Source: a virus
Direction: 5' to 3' (one strand)
DNA: 26,335 bases
IMG/VR virus record: IMGVR_UViG_3300033153_012539
Span: 1 to 26,335 of that record
The position numbers and the translations under genes were made by a program. Under the pieces are notes generated by a model. It was given only the letters and a program-made list of their open reading frames with translations. It was not told the DNA's origin and ran no database searches. Within the stretch, counting starts at the first letter, position 1. The number at the start of each line of letters is the position of its first letter. Of the stretch, positions 1 through 9,392 are shown one piece after another.

Positions 1-985
1 CTTGTCATCAAGATAAACTTCTTGCATCAACTGTTACATTTGTAATAGTGCCTGCTGACTCTCAAGAAACTGGTGACCAAGTTGTAGCAGAAGTAAATTT
101 ATTTGAAGCAAAATTATTTACCGCTTTTTTTAAATTTGTCAAAGTTACCTTTTTGTTTGCAGTATCACCAACACTATAAATAATTGCTTCATCTACTCAA
201 ACTGGAGTAGTTTTTTCTGGTAAAGAATTAATATCAGTAGAAGGAACAATTGCAGTCGCCTCTTGTCAGCTAAATTGAAAAACATCAAGGCTAGAATTAT
301 AAACTGCTGTAAAAATTCACTCTGCTAAAATATCTCAAGTTACTAAATCTTCATTTCATTGGTTTTTCTTTAAATCTTTAGCTCCAAAAGCATTTATTTG
401 CAAGGTTGCAACTCAAGTATTTGCTACATCTGCTTGCACTCTAAAAGTTGTTCAATTAAGCAAAGTATCTACTGAATCCGCTGTAATTGCGTAATCATCA
501 TTTCAAGTAGAAGACGCTTTAAAAACTGTTGCTCATTTTAATTCAGATTTTTTAAAAACACTAATAGCAAGAGTTCAGCCTCAAACGGCGTCAGTTTCTC
601 AAAGTTTAATAAAATTTCAAGAAGGGTAAGCGTCTGCAATTTTAATTTCTCAGATTCAAGTTCAGTCTGCTTGGTCGTTTTCTGCTGGATCATCAATATT
701 TGCTTGTGTAATTTCGATAAATATTTTTTTATTATCTCAAGCGGTTAAAACTACGTCATCAGTATTTTCAAAAAGTGTTAAGAAAGTTTTGTCCGGCGTT
801 CAGTTTCTAGTTACTTCTACAAGTGCTTTTCAAAGTGGCACTGTAATATCTGCTCAAGCACCTCAAGCTTGTGTGGGAACAAGTCAGGAAACTGCTCAAG
901 ATGTAACAATTCATTCAATTAAGCTTGAAATGTCGTAATCTTGCCACAAATTACTTTCTCCGTTTAAAATGGAAACTCTTTGCAT
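1..985 (-). CDS. Tail fibre / receptor-binding protein (C-terminus beyond window)
   Basis: Last gene of the tail module; it starts at ATG 985, nine bases after the stop of the hub gene, and is still open at position 1, so only about 328 N-terminal residues are seen. The protein is rich in Thr, Ala, Gly and Asn and in beta-type repeats, including a stretch with VGDTANKKVTLTNLKK, a wording typical of phage fibre and baseplate-upper proteins. There is no signal peptide or membrane segment. Being last after Dit and Tal fits a receptor-binding or baseplate-periphery protein that contacts the host surface. Many of its glycines are UGA codons. The receptor domain itself lies outside the window, so specificity cannot be judged. 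Confidence 0.75.
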
Positions 986-994
986 ATTTTTTTA

Positions 995-2056
995 TTATTT
1001 TAATAATATTTTTTGTACTTTGTCTTGTAATTCTATAAATTCATTTACAAAATTTCTAGTAATTACATTTACAGGAGATAATTTAAACTCAAAACTCTCC
1101 CCCTCACTAACAGTGTATTTTTTTTCCAAAACTTTGACAGTTCAATTAAAATTTATTAAATTATTTTCTCAAACAATTTCAGAATCTACTAAGTCTCAGA
1201 GTCAAAGCTCGTTATAGCTTTTTATTTGTGGGATAATTGTAAGCTCTTTAATACTGTCTTTAAGCTCTGCTAATTGATTTGTTACATAATTTGTAACATC
1301 TCAGTCGGCAACTAAAGTTTTTTCAATTCTTCCAAATTCTGTAATCGAAGTGTTGTCTTGAACTTCTGCATAATCAGATCCTGCTTTTCAAACTAAGGCG
1401 TTTGCAATATTTTTTGAATTTATTATTGCATTCACATTTTCTACATTGTTATTAAAAGGATCTAAAACATTGTATTCATATTTAAAGTAATTTGGATTTG
1501 CCGGATTTGTTTTGTCGTCTCAAATATTTACATTAAATTCTAGCTTTGAATTTCTTGTTACAAATTCATATCAAAGTTTTGCTAAAGTAGTTAAAACATT
1601 AAAAAAGGTTTCTCATCTGGAAAAATTAACCTCTTCGGTAATTGTATCAGTTACGCTTGTTTGAAGAGTGTAGCCAGTGCCAAACCTTGCGTTTATTTCT
1701 CATAAAAGACCGCTTAAAATAGAACTTATTGTAGTAGTTGCAGTGTAATTTTTATCAGTGTAAACAAGTTTATTTTTCCAAATACTATTTTGATCACTAA
1801 AAACAACTTTTACATTTCAAGTAGAAACTTCTAATCCGCTAATAAATCACTTAAACAAAAATTCCTCTTGATCTGTGTAAAGCTCAATTACATTAAATTC
1901 TTTTAAATTAGTTGCACTTATTGAAGCGTCATTTGCGGGTATTTCAAAAAATCAATTTGAAGTTGCGCTTATTTTTTCAACAATATTTGCAGAAATAATT
2001 TTAGTAAATTCAGCAAGTAAAGTTGTGCCTGTGTTTTCGTAAATTTTTATAATCAT
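995..2056 (-). CDS. Tal-like baseplate hub / tail-tip protein
   Basis: 353 residues, starting at ATG 2056 one base after the stop of the Dit gene. Position directly after Dit is that of the Tal (tail-associated, gp27-like hub) protein of siphophages. Visible features fit a hub: an N-terminal beta-rich domain (strands around IIKIYENTG and FEIPANDAS), a central segment with SRGETFFNVLTTLAKLGYEF (the helix-plus-strand found in gp37/Tal-type proteins) and a C-terminal region of beta strands ending in a short helix. It is shorter than Tal proteins that carry an enzymatic domain and I see no lysozyme or peptidase motif. It probably closes the tail tube below the Dit ring. Assignment rests on order plus partial sequence resemblance. 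Confidence 0.7.
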
Positions 2057-2057
2057 T

Positions 2058-2906
2058 TTATAAAAGAAGATCACGCCATTCTATTGAGACTGTAAAATCT
2101 CAAACTAGATCTGTGTCAGAAATAACCAACTCAGAATTTTCACTAATTGAAAGCCAAGAGCTTCAAGCTTCTTTGTCTCAAATTATTGAAGACCCATTTT
2201 TTGTAGCTGTTCTAGTATCAGCGTCAATTACAATTACATCTCAAGCAGTACAAGAAGTGTTTGTTTGGTAAAATTCTCAATTTGTTGTGTTTAAAATTTT
2301 TATAAAACTGTCAACTTCTCAAGTGACTGTAATTGTAATTTTAAGGGGTGTGGGGATCGAGGTAGCTGTAACTAAACTTGTTGCTACTGCTTTTTTATTA
2401 AACGCTGTAGGGAAAGTAGTAGGAAAGGTTTGCCCTGCTAAAATTCATTCATTTCAAGTTGCAATAAATAAATCTTTAGTTTTATAAAGAGCTTCTGAAA
2501 GAAAAATTGTAGCCCTGTATTTTCCAGTGTAATCTTCTAATTTAAAAACAGGCATTTCTTTGATCCTTCCTTGAGCCTCCCAAACAATACCATTTTCGTC
2601 AGTAATTTCTAAAGTTCTTACTCCTTGCCCTACCGGTATCCAGTCAATCGAAAAAAGTTTTTTAATTTCTTTAACGTAAGCCAATAGCTCTGCTGTTGTT
2701 TCTGCTATAATATCCCCCTCAATTACTACAAGTCTTCATCTGATGAAAGTTGCAGAAGAATAAACCCCTTGAACTCAACCAAGATTTTTAACACTGTCGC
2801 TTTGAAGCAATCAAGAGTGCCAGTCAAAACTAGTAGTAATAAAACCTTTGTTTCAAGTTTCTATTTTGTCAAAATTAGTCCCGTCAAATTTATAAACTTC
2901 ATTCAT
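2058..2906 (-). CDS. Distal tail protein (Dit, SPP1/TP901-1 type)
   Basis: 282 residues from ATG 2906; an in-frame TAA lies two codons upstream, fixing the start. The N-terminal half carries the Dit pattern of a beta barrel followed by RGRLVVIEGDIIAET and a helix, TAELLAYVKEIKKLF. The C-terminal half has the galectin-like domain wording DVIVIDADTRTATKNGSSI, then SWLSISENSELVISD, which matches the conserved C-terminus of the siphovirus tail component family. Dit forms the hexameric ring that joins the tail tube to the baseplate. It sits between tape measure and Tal-like hub, with ten bases to the former and one to the latter, so the three are surely co-translated. UGA-Gly codons occur throughout, including the GEF turn of the C-terminal domain. 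Confidence 0.92.
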
Positions 2907-2915
2907 TATTTATTT

Positions 2916-5201
2916 TTACATTTGCCAAAGCATTTTTCAGAAAAACTCTTGTGCATCAATTCAGCTGTTTAAAGTAACTCCTCAAACATTTAGGTTTTTA
3001 GAATTGTCGTTTGAAACACTACCTCAAGTCCTCATTTTTTCAAGTCATCAAACTAAATCCGGAAGAGAATTTACCATATTTTTTGGGATTACATATTCTC
3101 ATCTGTGTACCACTCCGGCTACTTGGTTCTTACCTCAAGATCAAGTAAATCAACCGCTAGCAAATCAAGTTGTAGAGGTTGTTTCTGTAGCCTGTGCCGA
3201 GCTTAATTCTCTTAACGCTCTCGCAGTTGCTAAAGCTTGATCTTGAACCTTTTTAAGACTGTCAATTCTTTTTACATTTTCTTGTTCAAGTTGACCTGTA
3301 ATTTCAATTTCAAGATTAAATTTTTCTTCCTTAAATTTTTCTTCTAAAATTATTTTTGCATTAGTAAATCATTCTAAAATTAATTCTTCATCGGCTTTTT
3401 GAGTTTCTAGGTCTAATAATTCTTGTGCTTTAATTGCCTTTTTTTCTTCAAGTATTTTCTTTTCTTCTTCAAAATCTTCTAAAAATTTAGCAGTAGGAGA
3501 AAGCTCGTTTATTCTTTTAGCTTCATTAAGTTCTGCTTCTGTTGAATTTGCTTGAATAAGTCTTTTTTCTGTTTGTAAAGCATTAAATTCAGCTAATAAT
3601 CTGTTTTCATTTTCTAAAAAATCACTAGGTCTTTCTCAAGCTCTTAATTCTTTTAATTCTTCTCTAATTTTTTTCTCCTCTTCTAAAATTTCAATATTTC
3701 TTTCTCAAAGAGTTTCAGCTCTTCAAGTTTCTAGCTCTCAAATTTCTGTCTGAATATCTTTTAAAGCTCAATTTGCTTTTTCAATTTCATTTGTAAAATC
3801 CTTAATTTTTTTAGTAGATTTTCAAATTTCATCATCAATTACGTCTGTAGTTTCTTTGAAAGATTGATTTAGAGGCTTTAGAGCATTTTCTAGCTCTTTA
3901 GTTGCCTTTGTAGCCCCTCAAGTTGCTTTTGTTGCTCCATTAAGTCAATTTTTATATTTGTCTGCAATATCTCAAATTTTATCAAATTCAACTTTGTAAT
4001 CTTTTCCAGTTGCAATATTATTCTCTAATCATTTATTAAAAGTTATAACCTCTCATCAAAGATCTAAAAATCTATTTTTTAAATTGCCTAAAGTTTTTCA
4101 AAACTCTTCTGCAGGATTTTTTGCAGTTCAAAATAAATCTACAAAATTTCCTCATAAATCTGCAAATCATTGAGCTACAATCCCCAAACTTCTAAATCAA
4201 ATATTTACAGCATTAACAACTTTTGCAATTATTTTACCCCAAGAAAGTGCATCGTCTGCACTATCTGAAAACATTCAATTAAGACTTTGAAATAATAATC
4301 TAAATCATTCAAAAGCTTGCCCTAAGATTGATCAAATTCAATTACCGACATTTTTAAAAGCGTCTATTATATTCCCCCCGCTTTCATTTAAAAAATTTGT
4401 GGTAGTTCTTAAAAATCAAGCTGTACCTTCTGCAATATCTTTTCAAGCACTTGCAATTAAATCTTTCCAAGCACCTTGAAGTCTTTTTAATTCATTTGCA
4501 AAACTTCAAGCAGTTCTAACAGCGTCCCCTTGTGCGTCAGCTGTATTTGCAAGTAGCAAATTGTACGTTGCTAGCGTTTTTTGTTGTTTTGTTAATGTTG
4601 CCCCCTGTTTTGCAATTCAAGACGTGTAGGCTTCTGTTTTTAGGTCAGCTTCACTAATTACAATTCAAAGAGTTTTTAAAGCTTCTCTTTCTCAAGTTAG
4701 GGCACTTCTAAAAGCGTTAACTGCTTGAGCGTCTGAAACATTGTTAAAACTGGCTACATCAATAGCAAGCTTTGTCATATTTGTAGATAATTTTAAAGCC
4801 TCCTCAGTTGTAAATCACATTGGCTTTAAAACATCTCCTAAATTTCCTCAAAATTCAATTAATTGTAGCCTAGACCTTCAAACAGCGTCAGCCATAGCGT
4901 TAAAAGCAACTTGAGCTTCTTTTTCTACTCAAGCAAAAACTACATTAAATTTTGATGTAATTTCTTCTAAATCGCTTCAAAAAGTTAAAAGTTGTTTTCA
5001 AAAAGCTAATATTGCAGTAATAGAAAAAGCTCAAATAATTGCAGTTTTTAAATTTCAAAAACTAGAAGAGGTTTTCTTGGTCGATTTGTCAATGTTTTTA
5101 TTTCATTTGTTAATCGTTTTTTCTACTTCTTTGTAATCTTTTTTAAGTCAAAGAGTGTCTAAATCAATTCCGATATTAAGATCTCAAATTTTGAAAGCCA
5201 C
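2916..5201 (-). CDS. Tail tape measure protein
   Basis: 761 residues, the longest gene here. No ATG is available after the upstream in-frame TAA at 5211-5213; I chose GTG 5201 (reading MAFKIGDLNIGIDLD). The N-terminal third shows the TP901-type tape-measure signature: a hydrophobic segment, then GFTTEEALKLSTNMTKLAID, the following VASFNNVSDAQAVNAFRSAL and TGEREALKTLGI. The middle and C-terminal parts are long charged coiled coil, ending in a short globular tail near GVTLNSGIDAQEFFGKML. Tape measure proteins set tail length at about 0.15 nm per residue, which would suggest a tail near 110 nm. It follows the chaperone candidate and precedes Dit, the standard order. Confidence 0.95.
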
Positions 5202-5267
5202 GATAAACAGTTATTTACTACTTACCTCAATTTTAGTCAGCAAAGTTAAAAAATCAAACTAACTAAA

Positions 5268-5780
5268 TTATTCTACAAGTTTTTTGAACTTTTTTAGGTC
5301 TGGCGTTGTTTTTTTTCAATCCTCAATTTCTTTTAGAGTTTTTCAGCTTTGCAATTTGTTTATATCTGGGATTTTCTTAGTAAGCTCAACGTAAACATTG
5401 TAAGGCATTTGCATTACATCGTCATACTTAGTCCCAACATAAAATTTTAGAAATAAAGCTAGAGAAAGAAGTGCGTGAGTTTCTTTCTTCTTTTTTTTCT
5501 TTGACTCTTTTTTTACCTCTTTTTGTTTTTCAATTTTAGAAAAAACTAGGTCGAGAATTACGTTGATCTGAGGCGTGTCTAAATCATCTATTAAATTTAG
5601 ATCAATTTTATTTGCTACAAATATTTTCCTAATTAATAAGTAAATATTTTCATCTGTTTCATTTCAAGAAATATAATCAGAAAAAAACACTATTTCAGTA
5701 GAAACAGCTTTAATTAAATAAAATTTCTTTTTCAATTTTATTAACGAATCTTTACCGACTAAAATTTCTAAATCTTTCAT
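5268..5780 (-). CDS. Putative tail assembly chaperone (gp15-like)
   Basis: 170 residues from ATG 5780, placed between the tail-tube protein and the tape measure, where siphophages encode the tail assembly chaperone. The protein is largely helical and Lys-rich: an acidic/hydrophobic N-terminal half, a Lys tract around residues 93-102 (KKESKKKKKKE), then a helical C-terminus with MPYNVYVELTKKIPDI, similar in feel to gp15-type chaperones. Many phages make a longer form by -1 frameshifting; the Lys tract contains an A-AAA-AAG heptamer, but the -1 frame closes after about 20 codons and no ORF follows the stop, so a long frameshift product is not supported. It starts just after the tube-gene terminator. 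Confidence 0.55.
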
Positions 5781-5795
5781 AAATAAATATTACAA

Positions 5796-5823
5796 TAAAA
5801 AAAGACCCCCGCAAGGGGAGTCT
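5796..5823 (-). terminator. Strong Rho-independent terminator after tail-tube gene
   Basis: On the minus strand a GC-rich stem AGACTCCCC / GGGGGTCT with a four-base TTGC loop is followed by seven T residues. It lies 22 bases after the stop codon of the tail-tube gene and 15 bases before the chaperone ATG. The highly expressed tube protein is often followed by a partial terminator that lowers expression of the tail genes downstream. Confidence 0.9.
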
Positions 5824-5845
5824 AATTTAGTAAATCTAAATAGAT

Positions 5846-6625
5846 TTAAACTACAGATTGTTCATCAGTAATTTTGAAAAGATTTACAGCTGTTGAGCTT
5901 GCGTCTGCTTTTGGGAAAGCAGAAATTGAAACCGGCATATCTGCTGGGTCTTCGTCTTCGTCTCATTGGAAGTTAATAGCTACTCCTTCGCTATTGAAAC
6001 CTTTTAAAATTTCAAGTCTAAAGATTTTTCAATCAGTGTTAGTGTTTGTAAATCTAAATCCTTGAAGGTTTAAGGTTTGGTCAGCGTCTCAGTATTCTAA
6101 AACTTTTGAAGCGTTTGGAGTGTAGTCGTAATCAGCGTCAAGCACTCAAGATTGTGCAGTGATTGGATTAATCCAAGTGTAACCTTCTCAGTCTATAAAT
6201 GCTGAAAAATCTACATCTACATCAATGGGAGTTCCTCAAGCGTCAATTACAATATTTGTAACCTTTGAGTTGTCTCAGTTTTTGTTTGCCAATTTAATTG
6301 GAACATCTTTAGTCCACCCAGTTCAAAGGGCTTCTCAAGTAATATTCACAAGAGTTCAATCAACAATTGAATAAGTAGCGTCTCAGTCAATTAAATTGAT
6401 TGTAGACAAATCGATTTCGTAAAGACTAAAATTAAATTTAGCTTCTGTAATTCTTGATTTTGGAGAAGTTTTTGCGTTTGATCAGATAAATTGTTTGATT
6501 AATTTTGTAACCTCTAGGTTGGCGTCTCTAATCATTCAAATATTTACCCAAGCAGACCCATTAAAAACTTCACATACTCAAGATCAAAAACGGACTGAAT
6601 CCTCTTTTTGTACATTAGTTTGCAT
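5846..6625 (-). CDS. Major tail (tube) protein
   Basis: 259 residues from ATG 6625. Position after the tail-terminator gene and before chaperone and tape measure, size, and a beta-rich composition all fit the siphophage tube protein. Supporting details are an N-terminal segment that reads as a tube-subunit beta sandwich (FNGSAWVNIGMIRDANLEVT), the strand-rich middle with WINPITAQSGVL, and QGFRFTNTNTDGKIFRLEIL near the C-terminus, resembling the KxxRxEI strand of tail-tube folds. The strong terminator directly behind it is typical of an abundant structural gene. No Ig-like C-terminal extension is evident. UGA encodes many of its glycines. Exact family is not identifiable by eye. Confidence 0.8.
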
Positions 6626-6646
6626 AATTTTTTATTAAAATTTGTA

Positions 6647-6865
6647 TTAAGTTTGGATTTTAAATCCAAGTTGTTCTTGTAAGAGTTTTGCGTAAGTTTT
6701 ATCTACTTCAATGATTTCACCCTGCCTTGCTACTTTCATACTTCTTAGTAAAACTTGCTTAGTCACTAACACTTTAACCAAACCGCTTTTGCCTTGCTTT
6801 ACAGCAGGAACAACTTTTTTTAGTTTAGCTTTTGTGCCTTTAGTGTTTTTAAGTGCTTTTTTCAT
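6647..6865 (-). CDS. Small basic protein in head-tail region, unknown
   Basis: 72 residues, with no UGA codons at all, between the tail-terminator and tail-tube genes (19 and 21 bases away). The first 30 residues are very Lys-rich; the rest reads as a small beta fold with VKVLVTKQVLLRSMKVARQG and EVDKTYAKLLQEQLGFKI. That pattern (strand, loop, 'G-E-I-I-E-V-D', then a helix with A-x-L-L) recurs in small phage proteins beside connector genes, but I cannot name the family. A minor tail or neck role is possible from context only. Confidence 0.75.
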   Translation of the reverse strand: MKKALKNTKGTKAKLKKVVPAVKQGKSGLVKVLVTKQVLLRSMKVARQGEIIEVDKTYAKLLQEQLGFKIQT

Positions 6866-6884
6866 ACAGATTTATTTTAGTTGG

Positions 6885-7262
6885 TTAAAAATTTTTGTCT
6901 AGTAGTTTAAATTTGAAGGTTATGTGATGTCAAAATTCCTTAATTTTATTGTCGTAAGTGGGCACGGAGCTTTCAAGTGTAGCAAATTTAACTTCCCCCT
7001 CTTTCCACCTGTTAAAAATGTCAATGACAATATCTCTAAGTTCATCTGACTTAAGTTTTGAATTTTCCCAAACTGAAATTTGATAAATTCAAAGCCTCCT
7101 TCAAATTTCATTTGAATTGTTGGAAATCTCGTTAATTATTAAATTTGGAGCTTTCACGCTTTCTGGTGCTTCGTTCCAATCTATTGTAACGCCTGGATAG
7201 GCAATAATTCTAGAGTCGGTGTTAAGCCTGTCAAATACGATTTTAGCTAAATTAATTGCCAT
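6885..7262 (-). CDS. Tail terminator / tail-completion protein (DUF3168-like)
   Basis: 125 residues from ATG 7262, one base after the stop of the HK97 gp10-like gene. The central wording RLGIYQISVWENSKLKSDEL followed by a long helix (RDIVIDIFNRWK) matches the strand-helix pattern of the DUF3168 / gpU-like tail-completion family, which caps the tail tube at the head-proximal end. N-terminal MAINLAKIVFDRLNTDSRI is the usual first helix of that family. Length is normal. Order (head closure, gp10-like, tail terminator, tube) supports it. An exact copy of the AT palindrome described separately lies 16 bases upstream of its ATG. Confidence 0.75.
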
Positions 7263-7263
7263 G

Positions 7264-7665
7264 CTATTTAAGTTTAGTTTTTAATAATTTTATTAAAAAG
7301 TTTTGAAGGGGTTTAATATTGTCAAATATTCATTTCCTCAAAAAACTTCTTGGCCTCATAAATTTTGTTCAAAATTCAAGGTGCATTCAATAAGTGTTTG
7401 TCTCTTCGCCTGAGGCTGTATTTGTAGCCCCCATTTTTGACCCCACTTTGTATTTTCATTTTCAAACCTTTTCGTAACCAATGGAACGCTTAAGACTTCA
7501 AGTAACCCTAGCTTTTGAATCCTTAGGCGGTCTTTTTAGATCTCTAGGGGTAATTGAAACAACTTTGTCCACCGCTTCAAGTGCAAGCTCTTCTAAAGCA
7601 CTGTCTAAAACATTTTCAAAACCTTTAATCCCTTTTACGTTTTTAATAAATTTTGTTTTTGACAT
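7264..7665 (-). CDS. HK97 gp10-like neck protein
   Basis: 133 residues from ATG 7665. The C-terminal motif YGMHLEFGTKFMRPRSFLRK is the hallmark of the HK97 gp10 family (Y-x-x-x-x-E-[FY]-G-T then R-P-F/S-L-R), with the Gly of EFGT written as UGA. The N-terminal part is a basic helix followed by SITPRDLKRPPKDSKARVTG, the expected loop leading to GSLKRSIGYE. It sits between head closure and tail terminator, two bases and one base away. Members act at the head-tail joint. The last ten codons carry a copy of the AT palindrome (7278-7299). Confidence 0.9.
7278..7299. repeat. AT palindrome copy 1 (TTTTTAATA-NN-TTTATTAAAAA)
   Basis: Exact match to the 22-bp AT palindrome also seen at 13501-13522 and 20394-20415; only the two central bases differ between copies. 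Here the centre is AT. It lies within the 3' end of the HK97 gp10-like gene and 16 bases upstream of the tail-terminator ATG. Function unknown; see findings. Confidence 0.6.
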
Positions 7666-7667
7666 CT

Positions 7668-8057
7668 TTAATCTATTAAATTCAGAAAAAGAACACAGTG
7701 ATCAATTAAATTTACATCTCACAAAGCTCAGTGAACAAAAGAGATCTGATAAACTTGGCTTCAAATTACAACCCTGTCTTTTTCAGTTACATTTGTGATC
7801 TCTGTAGCGTCTACAGCTTCTCAAATATCTACAAGCTCAAGCCTGCAAAAATATTTAGCTTTTACTAATTGTTTTTGAGCAACCTCGTTGTCGTCTCATT
7901 GCTGAGAAGTTAAATCAAAAATACATTTTTTATCTGAATAAATCGGAGACCAGGTTTTAATTTTTTCTCAAATATCGTTTGTAACTTCAGAAAAACGCTG
8001 AATTGTTACGCTATTATTCGGAAAACTTGCCAAAAATTCTGAAAGTACGCTAGGCAT
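7668..8057 (-). CDS. Head closure protein (head-tail adaptor, SPP1 gp16-like)
   Basis: 129 residues from ATG 8057. The reading (SVTIQRFSEVTNDIGEKIKT, WSPIYSDKKCIFDL, KYFCRLELVD, VTEKDRVVIGSQVYQISFVH) gives the small beta-barrel of the SPP1 gp16 / phage head-tail adaptor family: an N-terminal 'V-T-I-Q-R' strand, W-x-P-x-Y, and the D-R-V-x-I-x-G-x-x-Y-x-I block. It plugs the portal-connector opening after DNA packaging. Flanked by the gp6-like connector (two bases upstream) and the gp10-like protein. Length is normal. Confidence 0.85.
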
Positions 8058-8059
8058 GA

Positions 8060-8656
8060 TTATAAAATAAAAGTTTTTTTGTAAATATCTAAAACTGAGT
8101 AATCACTAGGTTTTCAATTCCCTCAGTCATTTCATCAAGTTTCTTGAAAAGTAGACTCTTTTGGAGAAAAATAAGTCAAAGACAAAGTTCAAAGTTTTTT
8201 TGTTTTTATCAATAAATCTCAAGAAGTTCAACTTGAAGTTAAAACTAAATCATTGTAAGCAGTAACTCACCACGACAAAGCAACTCCTTTTAGATCGGCA
8301 GGCAAAACAGCATTACTTGCATAACCTGTTTGATATTCAATTTTTACCTTTCCTCAAACTGTAGCGTCTGATAAAAAAATCAATCTATCGTCCACATAAT
8401 CTAAAGTGTAAGTGGCTCAAGTGTCTTTTTCAGTAATTACTATAGAATTTTCGTCAGCAATAAATCTAGTTACTCAAAAAACGCTTACGGCTCATTCGTC
8501 GTAATATTCTGTTAAAGTTTGAAGATCTAAAGAGTAGCCTAAATAATTTTCTACAATTGCAGAAACTCTGTCAATTACAAGATTAAGCTCAGTGTCTTTG
8601 TCTTCGTCTGTGATTCAAAGCTCAAATTTAAGCTCTGCTAGTGTAAATAATTTCAT
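8060..8656 (-). CDS. Head-tail connector (gp6/gp15-like)
   Basis: 198 residues from ATG 8656. The N-terminus MKLFTLAELKFELGITDEDK, then ELNLVIDRVSAIVENYLGYS, is the helical start of the gp6-type connector family (phage_connect_1), and the later YTLDYVDDRLIFL and GGKVKIEYQTGYA give the typical beta segment ending in Y-x-x-G-Y. These proteins form the ring below the portal. The last 40 residues, with a Gly/Asn-rich stretch (QETGGNDGGNGK), are less usual. UGA supplies the Gly of NYLGYS? No: that Gly is GGC; UGA is used at GITDE and in GYA-adjacent loops. It is followed after two bases by the head closure gene. Confidence 0.85.
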
Positions 8657-8659
8657 AGG

Positions 8660-9007
8660 TTAAATTTTAGTATTAAAAGGTGTTCAAGGTTGTAAAACTC
8701 TTTCTTTTTTAAAATGATTAAGTGCAAATACTGAAAATAAAATATTAAAAAACGTTACGAAATAAAAACAAGTAGCGCTGTCGTCTGATGTAAAATAATA
8801 AATGTGAAATTTGGAAAAAGTCCAGAAAGTCACAAAAATGCTTAGTGATACTAAAATTCAGATGTGCTCTGCTGTATGGTGAACATCATTCTGAACCATT
8901 CCTTTTTTCTTCTTAATTGCTTTGTACAAAGTCCCTACCTCTACCAAGGAAACTGACACAGTGTAGATTGTAGAAAATCACGCTAAAATAATTATTATTT
9001 CTTGCAT
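8660..9007 (-). CDS. Small membrane protein, three predicted TM segments
   Basis: 115 residues from ATG 9007; its start overlaps the end of the holin-like gene by 13 bases. Hydrophobic segments lie at about residues 2-22 (EIIIILAGFSTIYTVSVSLV), 48-65 (IGILVSLSIFVTFWTFSK) and 80-97 (TCFYFVTFFNILFSVFAL), separated by a Lys-rich loop (AIKKKKG) and a His/Asp loop. It ends with a polar tail. The tight coupling to the holin candidate suggests a lysis-related or holin-modulating role, but no sequence signature proves this; it could equally be a membrane-acting virion or exclusion protein. Confidence 0.75.
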
Positions 9008-9324
9008 TGTTTTTGTTTATTTTCTAGTTTTATTCATAATTTTTTCTCAATTAACTGTTTTATGATAGCTCAAGAATAATTGTCAAGCAAATCAAAAATT
9101 CTCATAGAAACCGCCCCAGCTACTCAAGCCAGAGCCCCGCTTTCTGTATATTCTTGCACAATATATCACACAAAGGCTCAAGTTAGGATCGCTATTAGCA
9201 AAATTGTAAAATGAAAGCTTCAACTTCTAGTAAATTTGTGCAAATTCATTAATCAAGCTCAAGTAGCTCATGCCAAAACTCAAACTCCAATACCAGAAAA
9301 TGTGTTTAAGATTGCTTCTTTCAT
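8995..9324 (-). CDS. Putative holin
   Basis: 109 residues from ATG 9324. Three hydrophobic stretches are visible: a Gly/Ala-rich one at residues 9-25 (FSGIGVGVLAGATGAGL), one at 38-54 (HFTILLIAILTGAFVGY) and a shorter one near 64-75 (ALAGVAGAVSMR), followed by a short acidic-hydrophobic helix (IFDLLDNY) and a highly charged Lys-rich C-terminus. This layout and size match LydA-like and related phage holins. Nearly all the glycines in the membrane segments are UGA; read as Trp the segments would be implausible. It sits after a large virion protein and overlaps another membrane protein. No endolysin is next to it. Confidence 0.6.
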
Positions 9325-9353
9325 TATTTATTTTATTTTTTACTTTAATTCTA

Positions 9354-9384
9354 GTGAATAAGATTTATTTCACAAATAAAAGTG
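9354..9384 (-). other. Two mutually exclusive weak hairpins upstream of holin gene
   Basis: The 68-base gap between the virion protein stop and the holin ATG holds GTGA-A-ATAA/TTATTCAC (9354-9373) and an overlapping CAC(8)GTG pairing (9371-9384). Neither has a GC-rich stem or T tract, so this is not a clear terminator. Alternative pairing could affect holin translation, but evidence is slight. Confidence 0.2.
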
Positions 9385-9392
9385 ATTTTTAT

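Noticed and set aside
5268-5780. Programmed -1 frameshift in the tail assembly chaperone
   Set aside because: A slippery A-AAA-AAG exists in the Lys tract, but the -1 frame stops after about 20 codons and no continuing ORF follows the gene stop.
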